This document shows positions 1 to 6,526 of a stretch of 13,696 nucleotides of DNA, in pieces. How positions within the stretch are numbered: position 1 is the first letter of the stretch; each line of letters begins with the position of its first letter. The position numbers and the translations under genes were made by a program. The DNA comes from Chloroflexota bacterium (GTDB lineage Bacteria; Chloroflexota; Anaerolineae; Aggregatilineales; Phototrophicaceae). The stretch covers positions 1 to 13,696 of the forward strand of contig JAEZAF010000070.1 in the NCBI GenBank assembly GCA_023430545.1, read 5' to 3'. Under the pieces are notes generated by a model. The model saw nothing but the letters and a program-made list of their open reading frames with translations, did no database searches and was not told the origin of the DNA.

Positions 1-1170
1 GTGCAGGTCGATGGCATCAACTATATCGCCGACATGCGGGCCGACATCGGCGTCGGTGAGGCGACACGCAGCATTTATGCCGCACTGCTGGCCGCCGATT
101 TGCCGGTAGATTATCAGGAAATCGTCACACCGCTGATCTCAAGGACGCACTCTGCGCCGGAGCCATCATTCAACAGTGATCCACGCTATGGCGTCACACT
201 GGCCCATGTGAATCCGCCGGAACTGCGCATCGCTGTCCAGCAGTATCCAAAATCCTTTGTGGGACGCTATGCCATCGGCTACTGGCACTGGGAAGTCCCA
301 CGTTTTCCGTCGCGGTGGGTATCCCGCTTTGATGCACTGGACGAGGTGTGGACCGCCAGCCGCTACACGCAGCAGATTCTCTCACAGGCAGGAAACGTGC
401 CAGTGTATTACATCCCGCTGCCGGTCAGCATCCCCACGGCGACGCAGTCTCCGGAGAGCCTACGGGCAGCATTCGGACTGCCAGCCGATCGCGTGATCTT
501 CTTCTTTGCGTTCAATCCGGGTTCGTCGATGGCGCGGAAAAATCCCGATGGTCTGATCGAGGCCTACCGCCGTGCCTTTGGTGCAGATGACAGCACAAGC
601 CGTCCTCTTCTGGTCATCAAGGCGCATCACCTGACCGATCCGATGCACAGCGCAGTCGCGACAGAACTGCGAACTAAAGTCGCAGACGTGGGCGGCGTGC
701 TGATCGATCATCATCTCTCGCGATCGGAGATGAATGGTCTGCTGAATGCCTGTGACTGCTTTGTATCGCTGCATCGGGCAGAAGGATTCGGCCTCGGCAT
801 TGCGGAGGCGATGGCGCTGGGCAAACCGGTAATCGCGACCACCTATTCTTCGAATACCGATTTTATGACCACGGCCAACAGCTACGGCGTGAACTATACT
901 CTGCGCCCTATCACGCTCGAAGATCACGCCTTCCAGCCGTCACTGCAAAGTGTCTATACACCGGGGGAAGGTCAGATGTGGGCCGAGCCGGATCTCGATC
1001 ATGCGGCGGCACTGATGTGTCATGTGGCCGAACATACTGATGAAGCAGCACAGCGCGGGCGAATCGCGGCGCAGGATATTGCCGCGCAGCTGAGTATTGA
1101 AGCTGTCAGCCAGCAGATTCGCGCCCGACTGGAACAGATTCAGCACCGGGAAGGCGTACAGCCTTCATGA
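1..1170 (+). CDS. Glycosyltransferase, GT4/GT-B type (5' end cut by window edge)
   Basis: Probably transfers a sugar from an activated donor during surface polysaccharide or glycan assembly in the cytoplasm. The N-terminal part reads GINYIADMRADIGVGEATR, the glycine-rich acceptor-side motif common in GT-B glycosyltransferases, followed by a YWHWEVP segment and a second Rossmann-like half. The donor-site signature is clear: SLHRAEGFGLGIAEAMALGKPV, with the EX7E glutamates at residues 261 and 269, is typical of GT4 (Glycos_transf_1). The reading frame is open at base 1, where GTG may be an internal valine, so the true start is probably upstream and further domains may be missing. The gene ends 37 bp from the convergent exporter ATPase gene, which fits a polysaccharide cluster. 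The sugar and acceptor cannot be told from sequence. Confidence 0.88.
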   Translation: MQVDGINYIADMRADIGVGEATRSIYAALLAADLPVDYQEIVTPLISRTHSAPEPSFNSDPRYGVTLAHVNPPELRIAVQQYPKSFVGRYAIGYWHWEVPRFPSRWVSRFDALDEVWTASRYTQQILSQAGNVPVYYIPLPVSIPTATQSPESLRAAFGLPADRVIFFFAFNPGSSMARKNPDGLIEAYRRAFGADDSTSRPLLVIKAHHLTDPMHSAVATELRTKVADVGGVLIDHHLSRSEMNGLLNACDCFVSLHRAEGFGLGIAEAMALGKPVIATTYSSNTDFMTTANSYGVNYTLRPITLEDHAFQPSLQSVYTPGEGQMWAEPDLDHAAALMCHVAEHTDEAAQRGRIAAQDIAAQLSIEAVSQQIRARLEQIQHREGVQPS

Positions 1171-1207
1171 GCGTGATACACCCGGATTTGTAATGTACTG
1201 TGTGCCG

Positions 1208-2041
1208 TTAGTTCACCGTCTGTGAACTGACTTCACCCGAAGGCTGATCAGCTTCATCACTGCGGCCTGTATAGGCTTTAATGACCTCTTTTGTCGGGCC
1301 GTCCATGATCACGCGGCCATGATCCAGCCAGAGGGTGCGCTCACACATCTCCTCGACCGAGGTCAGGCTGTGCGAGACGAATACCAGTGTCGTGTTCTTA
1401 TCACGGAGCTGCTTGATACGTGCGCTGGATTTCTGCTGAAAATCAGCATCCCCGACCGACAGCACTTCATCCAGAAAGACGACATCCGGCAGGATATGCA
1501 CCGCGATGCTGAAGCCGAGTCTGGCAATCATCCCGCTGGAGTACAGCTTCACCCGCCGGTCGATAAATTCCCCGATCTCGGCAAAATTGATAATGTCTTC
1601 GACCCGCTGCTCGACTTCTTCCGGCGCGACACCCTGAATGGCAGCGTTGAGATAGATATTCTCGCGACCACTGCGCTCGTAATCGAAACCTGCGCCGAGT
1701 CCGATCAGGGTGGCGAAGCGTCCGTTCACCGTGATCTTTCCCTCTGTCGGTTCGATAATGCCGGAGAGCAGACGCAGCAGCGTTGTTTTACCCGCACCGT
1801 TATGCCCAATGATGCCGAGGGTATCGCCCTGATTGAGCGTAAAGCTGACATCTTTCACCGGCCAGAAGGGCTGGCTTTCCCATGCCACCTGTGGCGCACG
1901 CCCGATCCAGCGTTTGGCGATCTGCACGGCTTCCTGTCGCAGACTGGGGCGGAAGTGCTGGAAAACATAGCGCTTCGAGACATGCTCGACACGCACGATC
2001 GGTTCTCCCGGGATTGGAACTGGATTATGAATGACGTTCAT
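1208..2041 (-). CDS. Polysaccharide ABC transporter ATP-binding protein (TagH/Wzt-like)
   Basis: Nucleotide-binding subunit that would power export of a polysaccharide, teichoic-acid-like polymer or glycolipid across the inner membrane. Walker A is GHNGAGKTT (residues 79-87), the signature is the degenerate YSSGM (167-171) typical of the Wzt/TagH group, Walker B is VVFLDE (187-192) and the switch histidine is H224 in FVSHS. At 277 residues it has the ATPase domain with only a short tail; the C-terminal carbohydrate-binding domain of long Wzt proteins is absent, so substrate recognition must lie elsewhere. Its start overlaps the permease stop by four bases (ATGA on the minus strand), implying translational coupling. 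A 7-bp inverted repeat (1210-1216 with 1222-1228) covers the last codons and stop, with no T-run, so it is at best a weak terminator. The family call is firm; the substrate is unknown. Confidence 0.93.
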   Translation of the reverse strand: MNVIHNPVPIPGEPIVRVEHVSKRYVFQHFRPSLRQEAVQIAKRWIGRAPQVAWESQPFWPVKDVSFTLNQGDTLGIIGHNGAGKTTLLRLLSGIIEPTEGKITVNGRFATLIGLGAGFDYERSGRENIYLNAAIQGVAPEEVEQRVEDIINFAEIGEFIDRRVKLYSSGMIARLGFSIAVHILPDVVFLDEVLSVGDADFQQKSSARIKQLRDKNTTLVFVSHSLTSVEEMCERTLWLDHGRVIMDGPTKEVIKAYTGRSDEADQPSGEVSSQTVN

Positions 2042-3225
2042 CGGAAATCCGCCAGACGGCGCTCATTATTCTTGAAAAACATGTAACCGGTGTACAGCAC
2101 CACGCCGGAAAGGACCAGCGAGAGATAAAGGCTGACCATATCCGGTGGTTGATTGTAAACGATGATGGCTCGGTAGGCGCTGATGATTGAGGCCATCGGA
2201 TTCGCGACCGTGATCACACCGCGCAGGGCTTCCGGCATCAGTTCCAGCGGGAACAGCACCGGCGTAAGATAGAACATCATTTGCAGGACAACACCGATCA
2301 ACTGCGGCAGGTCACGCACCAGCACGCTCAGAAAGCTGGTATAAAACATGATGCCGAGTGTCAGCGCGATCTGGGTTACCAATACCAGTGGCAGATAGAG
2401 ATAGTTGAGATTCGGCCACACACCAAACAGCGCGTTGATCACCACCAGCACGATAAACGTGAAGCTGAGATCGACCAGCGCCTCGCCCAGCTTGACGATC
2501 ACCAGCAGTTCTCGCGGAAAATAGATCTGGTTGATCAGGTCCATCTTCTGCAGGATGCTGACGGTCCCCGTCTGCACACCCTGTGTGAACAGCGTCCAGA
2601 AGGTCAGGCCGGTCAGGAAGAACGAGATAAACGGCACATTACCAATATCCCGCGCCTGCATAATGAATGAGAAAACAACCGACAGGATGATCGAGGTCGC
2701 CAGCGGCAGCATGATAATCCACACGATACCGAGGAAGGTCTGGCTGTAGCGCGACAGCACGTTATACCGTACCCATAACTGGAATAGTTTACGGTTACGC
2801 CAGATACTTTTCAGGCAGGCGCTGAGGGGGATGCGGGTGGGTGTCAGGCGGAGTGTCACCAGTGCCAGCAGTACGCCGACAATCACAAAATACAGCATCT
2901 GCAGCAGTGAGATATCCGGCAGCAGCACAGCCACCAGCAGAAACGCAGCGCCAATCACACCGACCGCCACAAAAAAGCGTGTTCGCTTGCTGGCCTCTTT
3001 AAATACATGCTGCTGTGCCAGCATCTGATGAACAAACGCCCCTAACAGGGCGCATACCAGCAGGATGACATAGAGCATGGGAGTCTGCGCCTGGTATTCG
3101 GTGCCGAGGGTGGAACCGGCGAAGATCTTCAACCGGAACTGGACCGCAATCAGCGAAGCACCAATCACGATCAGCGCGATCGTGGCAAAATCCCATAACA
3201 GGGCATTGCGCGAGAATTTAGTCAT
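2038..3225 (-). CDS. ABC-2 type polysaccharide export permease with extra N-terminal membrane helices
   Basis: Membrane channel partner of the ATPase encoded just downstream. From about residue 148 it is a normal ABC2_membrane (Wzm/TagG) permease: the amphipathic entry segment with RYNVLSRYSQTFLGIVWIIM is followed by about six transmembrane helices, including a FYLTPVLFPLE segment near the penultimate helices. Unlike the usual protein of about 260-280 residues, this one has 395, because about 130 extra N-terminal residues form roughly four hydrophobic helices (about 12-30, 49-70, 83-103 and 107-126). The ATG at 3225 starts directly before the first helix; no strong Shine-Dalgarno is visible. 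The gene leads a two-gene operon and diverges from the DUF2726 gene across a 304-bp gap. The family is secure; the role of the extension is unknown. Confidence 0.92.
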   Translation of the reverse strand: MTKFSRNALLWDFATIALIVIGASLIAVQFRLKIFAGSTLGTEYQAQTPMLYVILLVCALLGAFVHQMLAQQHVFKEASKRTRFFVAVGVIGAAFLLVAVLLPDISLLQMLYFVIVGVLLALVTLRLTPTRIPLSACLKSIWRNRKLFQLWVRYNVLSRYSQTFLGIVWIIMLPLATSIILSVVFSFIMQARDIGNVPFISFFLTGLTFWTLFTQGVQTGTVSILQKMDLINQIYFPRELLVIVKLGEALVDLSFTFIVLVVINALFGVWPNLNYLYLPLVLVTQIALTLGIMFYTSFLSVLVRDLPQLIGVVLQMMFYLTPVLFPLELMPEALRGVITVANPMASIISAYRAIIVYNQPPDMVSLYLSLVLSGVVLYTGYMFFKNNERRLADFR

Positions 3226-3529
3226 AGAGGGCTCGGTTAATATTGTGACAGGTGGCTGGCATCAATCGGTGGTGGGCACTGTCAGAAGGTTTCATATGCG
3301 GTGTTCAGCCTACAACCAACCAGGTCGGGAGTCAACGGCATTCATGTTCTGCTGAAAATTCTGGAATTCACAAACGGTTGGAATGGTATCGGAAAAAAAT
3401 CACTCCAACAAGCCTCGATCACGGCCCTTCTTAAGCCATCCAGCGTCAATCCGGGCTTAGACTCGAAGATATTAACCGCTGTCTGACAGATGCCGCGTAC
3501 TGGCGCTGTCAGCGTTTACAGGATTCACA
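3226..3529. promoter_or_regulatory. Divergent intergenic region with a shared 10-bp inverted site
   Basis: No gene is seen in these 304 bases between the leftward exporter operon and the rightward DUF2726 gene; both promoters must lie here or upstream. The ten-base site CGGTTAATAT at 3234-3243, nine bases from the permease start codon, recurs in inverted orientation as ATATTAACCG at 3469-3478, 51 bases before the start at 3530. A TAAGCC/GGCTTA hairpin (3432-3437 with 3454-3459) and a TGACAG/CTGTCA pair upstream of the DUF2726 start are also present. No convincing -35/-10 pair could be assigned. The inverted site could be an operator or overlap both promoters; this is inference. Confidence 0.35.
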
Positions 3530-4297
3530 ATGGCACCTAAAAAGAAATTCTCCCTGATCGAATTTATCCTGCGCCTGCTGGGATTATGGCGTGAGTCGAA
3601 ACCGGGCGCTGAAACGGCTGACAGCGCTGCTATAGTGGACACCACTGATGCGGCTGAGTTTCCTTATCATCTGCGCGATGATTTTCTCAGCCCGGCGGAA
3701 TTCAGTTTTTACAGCGTACTGCGCGAGACCGTTGGGAATCAGTCTGTGATCTGCGTCAAGGTCTCGTTGTCGGACCTCTTCTGGGTAAAGCGGGAGGATA
3801 GCAGTAAACATCGTGTTTACACTAACAAAATCGACCGCAAGCATGTCGATTTCCTGCTGTGTCATCCGGGCACCATGAAACCGCTGGTCGGGATTGAGCT
3901 GGATGATAAAAGCCATCAACGGGAAGACCGCAAACAGCGTGACCGGTTCGTTGATGGCGTATTTCACGCGGCAGGGCTGCCTCTGGTGCATGTCCCGGTA
4001 AAGCGCGGGTATGTGACGAACGACATGCTGACACTGCTCTCTCCATATCTGGCTGTGACTGCACCGATAATGCCACCATCGACTGTGGAAGCTGCGAGAT
4101 TTTCATCAAAAGCGCCTGTTAGTCAACCGCATGTTCAGGCGAACGGCGCACCGCGCTGCCCCAAGTGTAACAGCGAGATGACTCTGCGCACGGTCAAAAA
4201 AGGCGAACATGCGGGTAAGCGCTTCTGGGGCTGCACGAGTTATCCCAACTGCCGGACGATGCTGCCTTATACGCAGCCCACGCTTCAGAATGTCTAG
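3530..4297 (+). CDS. DUF2726 nuclease-like protein with C-terminal topoisomerase-type zinc ribbon
   Basis: A 255-residue protein of likely DNA-related function. Residues 1-20 are basic then hydrophobic (a possible short anchor), and 20-45 are low-complexity. Residues about 48-175 match the DUF2726 pattern, a PD-(D/E)XK-like fold: HVDFLL with D107, then PLVGIELDDKSH with E123 in the core strand, followed by a basic helix (REDRKQRDRFVD) and GLPLVHVPV. After a linker, a four-cysteine zinc ribbon of the zf-C4 topoisomerase type is formed by C210, C213, C235 and C241 (CPKC ... GCTSYPNC). Many DUF2726 proteins carry this ribbon. The ATG at 3530 is preceded by AGGA about eleven bases upstream. The gene stands alone between a divergent operon and a repeat-rich gap. 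Nuclease activity is inferred from the fold; the biological role is unknown. Confidence 0.85.
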   Translation: MAPKKKFSLIEFILRLLGLWRESKPGAETADSAAIVDTTDAAEFPYHLRDDFLSPAEFSFYSVLRETVGNQSVICVKVSLSDLFWVKREDSSKHRVYTNKIDRKHVDFLLCHPGTMKPLVGIELDDKSHQREDRKQRDRFVDGVFHAAGLPLVHVPVKRGYVTNDMLTLLSPYLAVTAPIMPPSTVEAARFSSKAPVSQPHVQANGAPRCPKCNSEMTLRTVKKGEHAGKRFWGCTSYPNCRTMLPYTQPTLQNV

Positions 4298-4307
4298 CGC
4301 ATTCAGG

Positions 4308-4347
4308 AAATTGTTCTACAATTTGCTACAGGAACTTGCTACAAGTT
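4308..4347. repeat. Twin small hairpins after the DUF2726 gene
   Basis: Two perfect hairpins lie side by side starting 10 bases after the DUF2726 stop codon: AAATTGT/ACAATTT with loop TCT (4308-4324), and AACTTG/CAAGTT with loop CTA (4333-4347). Both share a CTACA core in the loop and 3' arm. Neither is followed by a T-run, and the stems are AT-rich, so a terminator role is uncertain. Confidence 0.4.
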
Positions 4348-4395
4348 GTATACACGCACGCTGCATAATTCATTGCACGTGACACAGAGCATGTA

Positions 4396-4410
4396 GGGCC
4401 GGATTCTTCC
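4396..4410 (+). repeat. 15-bp direct repeat, copy 1
   Basis: GGGCCGGATTCTTCC occurs here and again at 4700-4714. This copy sits in a perfect hairpin, GCCGGA/TCCGGC with a TTCT loop region. The two copies bracket the cloverleaf palindromic repeat at 4452-4630, with about 40 and 70 extra bases on each side. It could be a duplicated target, part of a larger repeat unit, or an attachment-type sequence; the sequence alone does not decide. Confidence 0.55.
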
Positions 4411-4451
4411 GGCTCCATAGGCAACAACTTAAGGGATTTGAGGCGAAAAAA

Positions 4452-4630
4452 GCCCCCCATCCTAAATCCTTCCCCCACTCGGCAAATCTTCGATTTGCTT
4501 TCCGAGGGAAGGACTTTTTTGTGTATGAGTGGGTTGTTTCCCCTTCCCTCGGAGCGAACGACGGATGCCCTTCCCGTCGGCAGCGAGTGGGGGAAGGGAA
4601 AGCGGAATTTATTCTGCAGGGATGGGGGGC
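4452..4630. repeat. 179-bp cloverleaf palindromic element (MITE-like intergenic repeat)
   Basis: The ends are a perfect 11-bp inverted repeat (GCCCCCCATCC at 4452-4462 with GGATGGGGGGC at 4620-4630). Just inside lies a second perfect 14-bp pair (4468-4481 with 4584-4597). The enclosed part holds three further perfect stems: GCAAATC/GATTTGC with loop TTC (4482-4498), TCCGAGGGAAGG/CCTTCCCTCGGA (4501-4512 with 4542-4553) and CGACGG/CCGTCG (4559-4564 with 4574-4579). The whole would fold as a closing stem with three arms. Size and terminal inverted repeats fit a miniature inverted-repeat element or a REP/BIME-like repeat. No target duplication is obvious at the immediate ends, and no transposase is nearby. 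An open frame running through it is a by-product of its composition. Confidence 0.75.
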
Positions 4631-4699
4631 ATCGGTGGCCTGATTTACACCTGCTTCAACATGTAAAATGGCTTAAAATGGCTTAAGTTGCAGTACATG

Positions 4700-4714
4700 G
4701 GGCCGGATTCTTCC
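4700..4714 (+). repeat. 15-bp direct repeat, copy 2
   Basis: Second exact copy of the 15-base word found at 4396-4410, 304 bases downstream in the same orientation. The bases that follow differ (AGCCC here, GGCTC in copy 1), so the hairpin is imperfect in this copy. Just upstream, 4664-4684 holds a tandem ten-base direct repeat (AAAATGGCTT twice). Confidence 0.55.
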
Positions 4715-4834
4715 AGCCCACAATCAGATACCTCTGATAGACCTCTGGCTTACCTCGCAGTTCACACCCACTCCATCCGTGACACAGATGATATAGTTAA
4801 CGCGTATAAACCTATACTTGAGAGGAGCGTGAAA

Positions 4835-4915
4835 ATGGCAAACAGCCGACCTGTGCAGCGCGTGGATGCCGACCGTCACTGGTTACTGATGGTCGTGTAC
4901 ATCAACCACTGCTGA
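4835..4915 (+). CDS. Possible 26-aa small protein or leader peptide
   Basis: A tiny ATG frame preceded by a good Shine-Dalgarno (AGAGGAG at 4821-4827, about seven bases before the ATG). The product would be 26 residues beginning MANSRPVQRVDADRH and ending in a hydrophobic WLLMVVYINHC. Upstream are a TATACT word (4813-4818) that could be a -10 box, without a clear -35, and a small dyad GTATA-AACC-TATAC (4804-4817). An intrinsic terminator closes the region at 4993-5025, so a short separate transcript of about 200 bases is plausible. It could be a leader peptide, a small membrane-associated protein, or chance. It is the only coding candidate in the 754-base gap between the genes ending at 4297 and starting at 5052. 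Confidence 0.3.
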   Translation: MANSRPVQRVDADRHWLLMVVYINHC

Positions 4916-4992
4916 CCAGTTACGCCCTTTCACGCCGGGTGATGTAGCTGACGCTTTCACACGTTGCCAACCCCATACTTTTGTTCGTTCTG

Positions 4993-5025
4993 AAGCCGAT
5001 CCCGATGACGGGGATTCGGCTTTTT
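4993..5025 (+). terminator. Rho-independent terminator upstream of the mobile-element operon
   Basis: AAGCCGA-TCCC pairs with GGGGATTCGGCTT with a single bulged base and a short GATGAC loop, followed directly by a T-run (TTTTT to 5025). It ends any transcript from the 4800s and insulates the gene that starts at 5052. Confidence 0.8.
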
Positions 5026-5051
5026 GAGTTTGTATTGAAAGGAGCAGGCCA

Positions 5052-5495
5052 ATGCAGAAGAAACCGTTAGCGATTTACGTGGTGAAGCCGTTTTCCGGTC
5101 TCAACGACGAGGCATCCGGAGAGTGGCAGGTGGAGAGTTGGGAAGATCACCCTGCGCTGTTTCCGCGTGGACTGGTGGTTCACACCGTCAGCACCGCCGC
5201 CGGGGATGTGGAACTGCATATTCCCTATCCCATATCACGGGATTCAAGCCGTTTAGGGTGGGCATTCAACGAAGTGGAGAAGCTTCATCCCAGACCGGAC
5301 GATCTGGGCCGCATAGCAGTGTTGTCAGCCTCCGAAAGGCTTGCGTTAGCACTGGAATTCGCGCTGGAGTATGTCGAGCTAGCCGAAGAGGGACACGGAC
5401 ACAATGCCCGTTCGCGCTACCTTGCCCACTGCATCCGTCATCTGAAAGACATCCAAGCTCAGGAAGGGAGTAAAGCGCATGTTGACACAGATTAA
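5052..5495 (+). CDS. Hypothetical protein, 147 aa, first gene of the element operon
   Basis: Not recognised. Start at ATG 5052 is supported by AAAGGAG at 5038-5044. The protein is soluble-looking: residues 1-75 are mixed beta-like (LAIYVVKPFSGL, GLVVHTVSTAAGDVELHIPY), residues 80-140 are largely helical and acidic (LSASERLALALEFALEYVELAEE), then a histidine-rich patch (GHGHNARSRYLAHCIRH). No catalytic motif, signal peptide or membrane segment is seen. Its end overlaps the start of the membrane-protein gene by 17 bases, so the two are translationally linked and may act together. It follows an intrinsic terminator by 26 bases, so a promoter close to 5026-5050 or read-through would be needed. 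Role unknown; an accessory function for the mobile element is inferred from position only. Confidence 0.75.
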   Translation: MQKKPLAIYVVKPFSGLNDEASGEWQVESWEDHPALFPRGLVVHTVSTAAGDVELHIPYPISRDSSRLGWAFNEVEKLHPRPDDLGRIAVLSASERLALALEFALEYVELAEEGHGHNARSRYLAHCIRHLKDIQAQEGSKAHVDTD

Positions 5496-6357
5496 GCCAC
5501 TGACACAGGAAGAACGCCAGCTCGCTCATGCCGCCGCTGAAGAAGCGGTGATGCGTGACATCGGTGAACGTCCGCAGCGCGACCACTACAACCACCATGT
5601 TGCGCATCGCTATCCCCCGATGGTGACGAAGCTCATTACTGGATTGTGTATCGCCCTGCTGCTGGCTGCTTTCACGCCATCTGCAATCCGTCTCTATGTC
5701 ATCGGGTCATCGACCTTTGGTGCAGCCGTCCCACATGAACTGGCAATGATCGCTGTCGGGATTGCGACCGTCCTGACTGCGGAAGTGGGACAGGTGGTGT
5801 TCTCACTGGCACTGGCAACGCTGGGAACCACGCCGAGCGCACGCCGACTGCTCTATGCAAGTATGGCGATTGCCACGGCGATTGCACTGGTCGGGAACGT
5901 GCAGGTTGCACTGCCCGGTCACATGCACAGCCCGTTTGCATGGCTGGAAGCGATCGCCCCACCGCTGCTGGTGCTCTCCACTGCCTACGTCCTCAAAGAG
6001 CAGATGCTTGAAGCGATCGAACTGCGCCATGCCAACGAACGCGCCTATCAGGAAGCGATCAACGACTGGCAGCGGGCGACGATCAATCCCGAAGCGCATC
6101 CGCAGTGGATGCAGTTCTACGCCAACGCCTTGCGGGATGCCCTGCGGAAAGTCAACAGCCGCCGTCGTGAGGCACTGGAAGGACTGAACACCGGTGATTG
6201 GCGAGCGCTGATCTACCGCGAACTGCAAGCCGACAACTGGTATGAACAACCTGCACCTGAACTGTCTGCCAATCCTGCGGAGCCAGAGGTGATTGAACCG
6301 CGCCCTTTAGCCCTCAGCGCCAATGGGAACGGACGACATCACGAGGCGAACGCATGA
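5479..6357 (+). CDS. Four-helix membrane protein of unknown function, 292 aa
   Basis: Not recognised by family. The ATG at 5479 follows AGGAAGGGAG (5460-5469). An N-terminal soluble segment of about 48 residues is acidic then histidine/arginine-rich (RPQRDHYNHHVAHRYPP). Four hydrophobic helices follow, at about residues 50-75, 85-112, 117-137 and 152-172. The second carries buried acidic residues (HELAMIAVGIATVLTAEVGQ). A cytoplasmic-looking tail of about 115 residues is helical and charged (QMLEAIELRHANERAYQEAINDW, ALRDALRKVNSRRREALEGL) and ends in a Pro/Glu-rich stretch. The layout of membrane domain plus charged tail would fit a protein tethering DNA or a relaxosome to the membrane, or a mating-pair or entry-exclusion protein, but no motif proves it. 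It overlaps its upstream neighbour by 17 bp and the zinc-finger gene by 4 bp (ATGA). Confidence 0.8.
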   Translation: MLTQIKPLTQEERQLAHAAAEEAVMRDIGERPQRDHYNHHVAHRYPPMVTKLITGLCIALLLAAFTPSAIRLYVIGSSTFGAAVPHELAMIAVGIATVLTAEVGQVVFSLALATLGTTPSARRLLYASMAIATAIALVGNVQVALPGHMHSPFAWLEAIAPPLLVLSTAYVLKEQMLEAIELRHANERAYQEAINDWQRATINPEAHPQWMQFYANALRDALRKVNSRRREALEGLNTGDWRALIYRELQADNWYEQPAPELSANPAEPEVIEPRPLALSANGNGRHHEANA

Positions 6358-6506
6358 GGGACTGTGCTGTGTGCGGTGACCCACTTCCTCGATCCAGTTA
6401 CTACGCTGGACGGCGCAGGCTGTATTGCAGCAACCGTTGTAAACAGATCGCGAAGTGGCAGCGCTGGAAGGTCCTTCATACCCATTTCGTGTCAAACCTT
6501 GATTGA
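6354..6506 (+). CDS. Small zinc-finger protein, 50 aa
   Basis: A 50-codon gene whose ATG overlaps the membrane-protein stop by four bases (ATGA at 6354-6357), with GAGG about nine bases upstream. The product is MRDCAVCGDPLPRSSYY..., with a CxxC pair at C4 and C7 and a second CxxxC pair at C25 and C29 (YCSNRCKQIAKWQRW). This is the layout of a treble-clef or ribbon-type zinc site like those in small phage and plasmid DNA-binding proteins. It is very basic after the second knuckle, consistent with nucleic-acid binding. It lies directly before the relaxase-like gene, so a relaxosome accessory role is possible. Function is inferred only from the cysteine pattern and position. Confidence 0.72.
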   Translation: MRDCAVCGDPLPRSSYYAGRRRLYCSNRCKQIAKWQRWKVLHTHFVSNLD

Positions 6507-6526
6507 AAACAGGTACAAAAACGCCG

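Noticed and set aside
1319..2086. 255-codon frame opposite the exporter ATPase
   Set aside because: Antisense to a gene with intact Walker A, signature and Walker B motifs; no domain of its own.
4390..4420. tRNA 3'-end-like hairpin followed by CCAT
   Set aside because: The T-loop consensus GTTCRA is missing and no acceptor, D or anticodon arms can be folded upstream.
4438..4686. 82-codon open frame over the cloverleaf repeat
   Set aside because: It is composed of the inverted repeats and lacks a ribosome site or protein-like composition.
6503..6526. Upstream TTG start for the relaxase-like gene
   Set aside because: It adds eight residues of no recognisable conservation; ATG 6527 begins directly before the conserved region. 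It cannot be fully excluded because it overlaps the previous stop codon.
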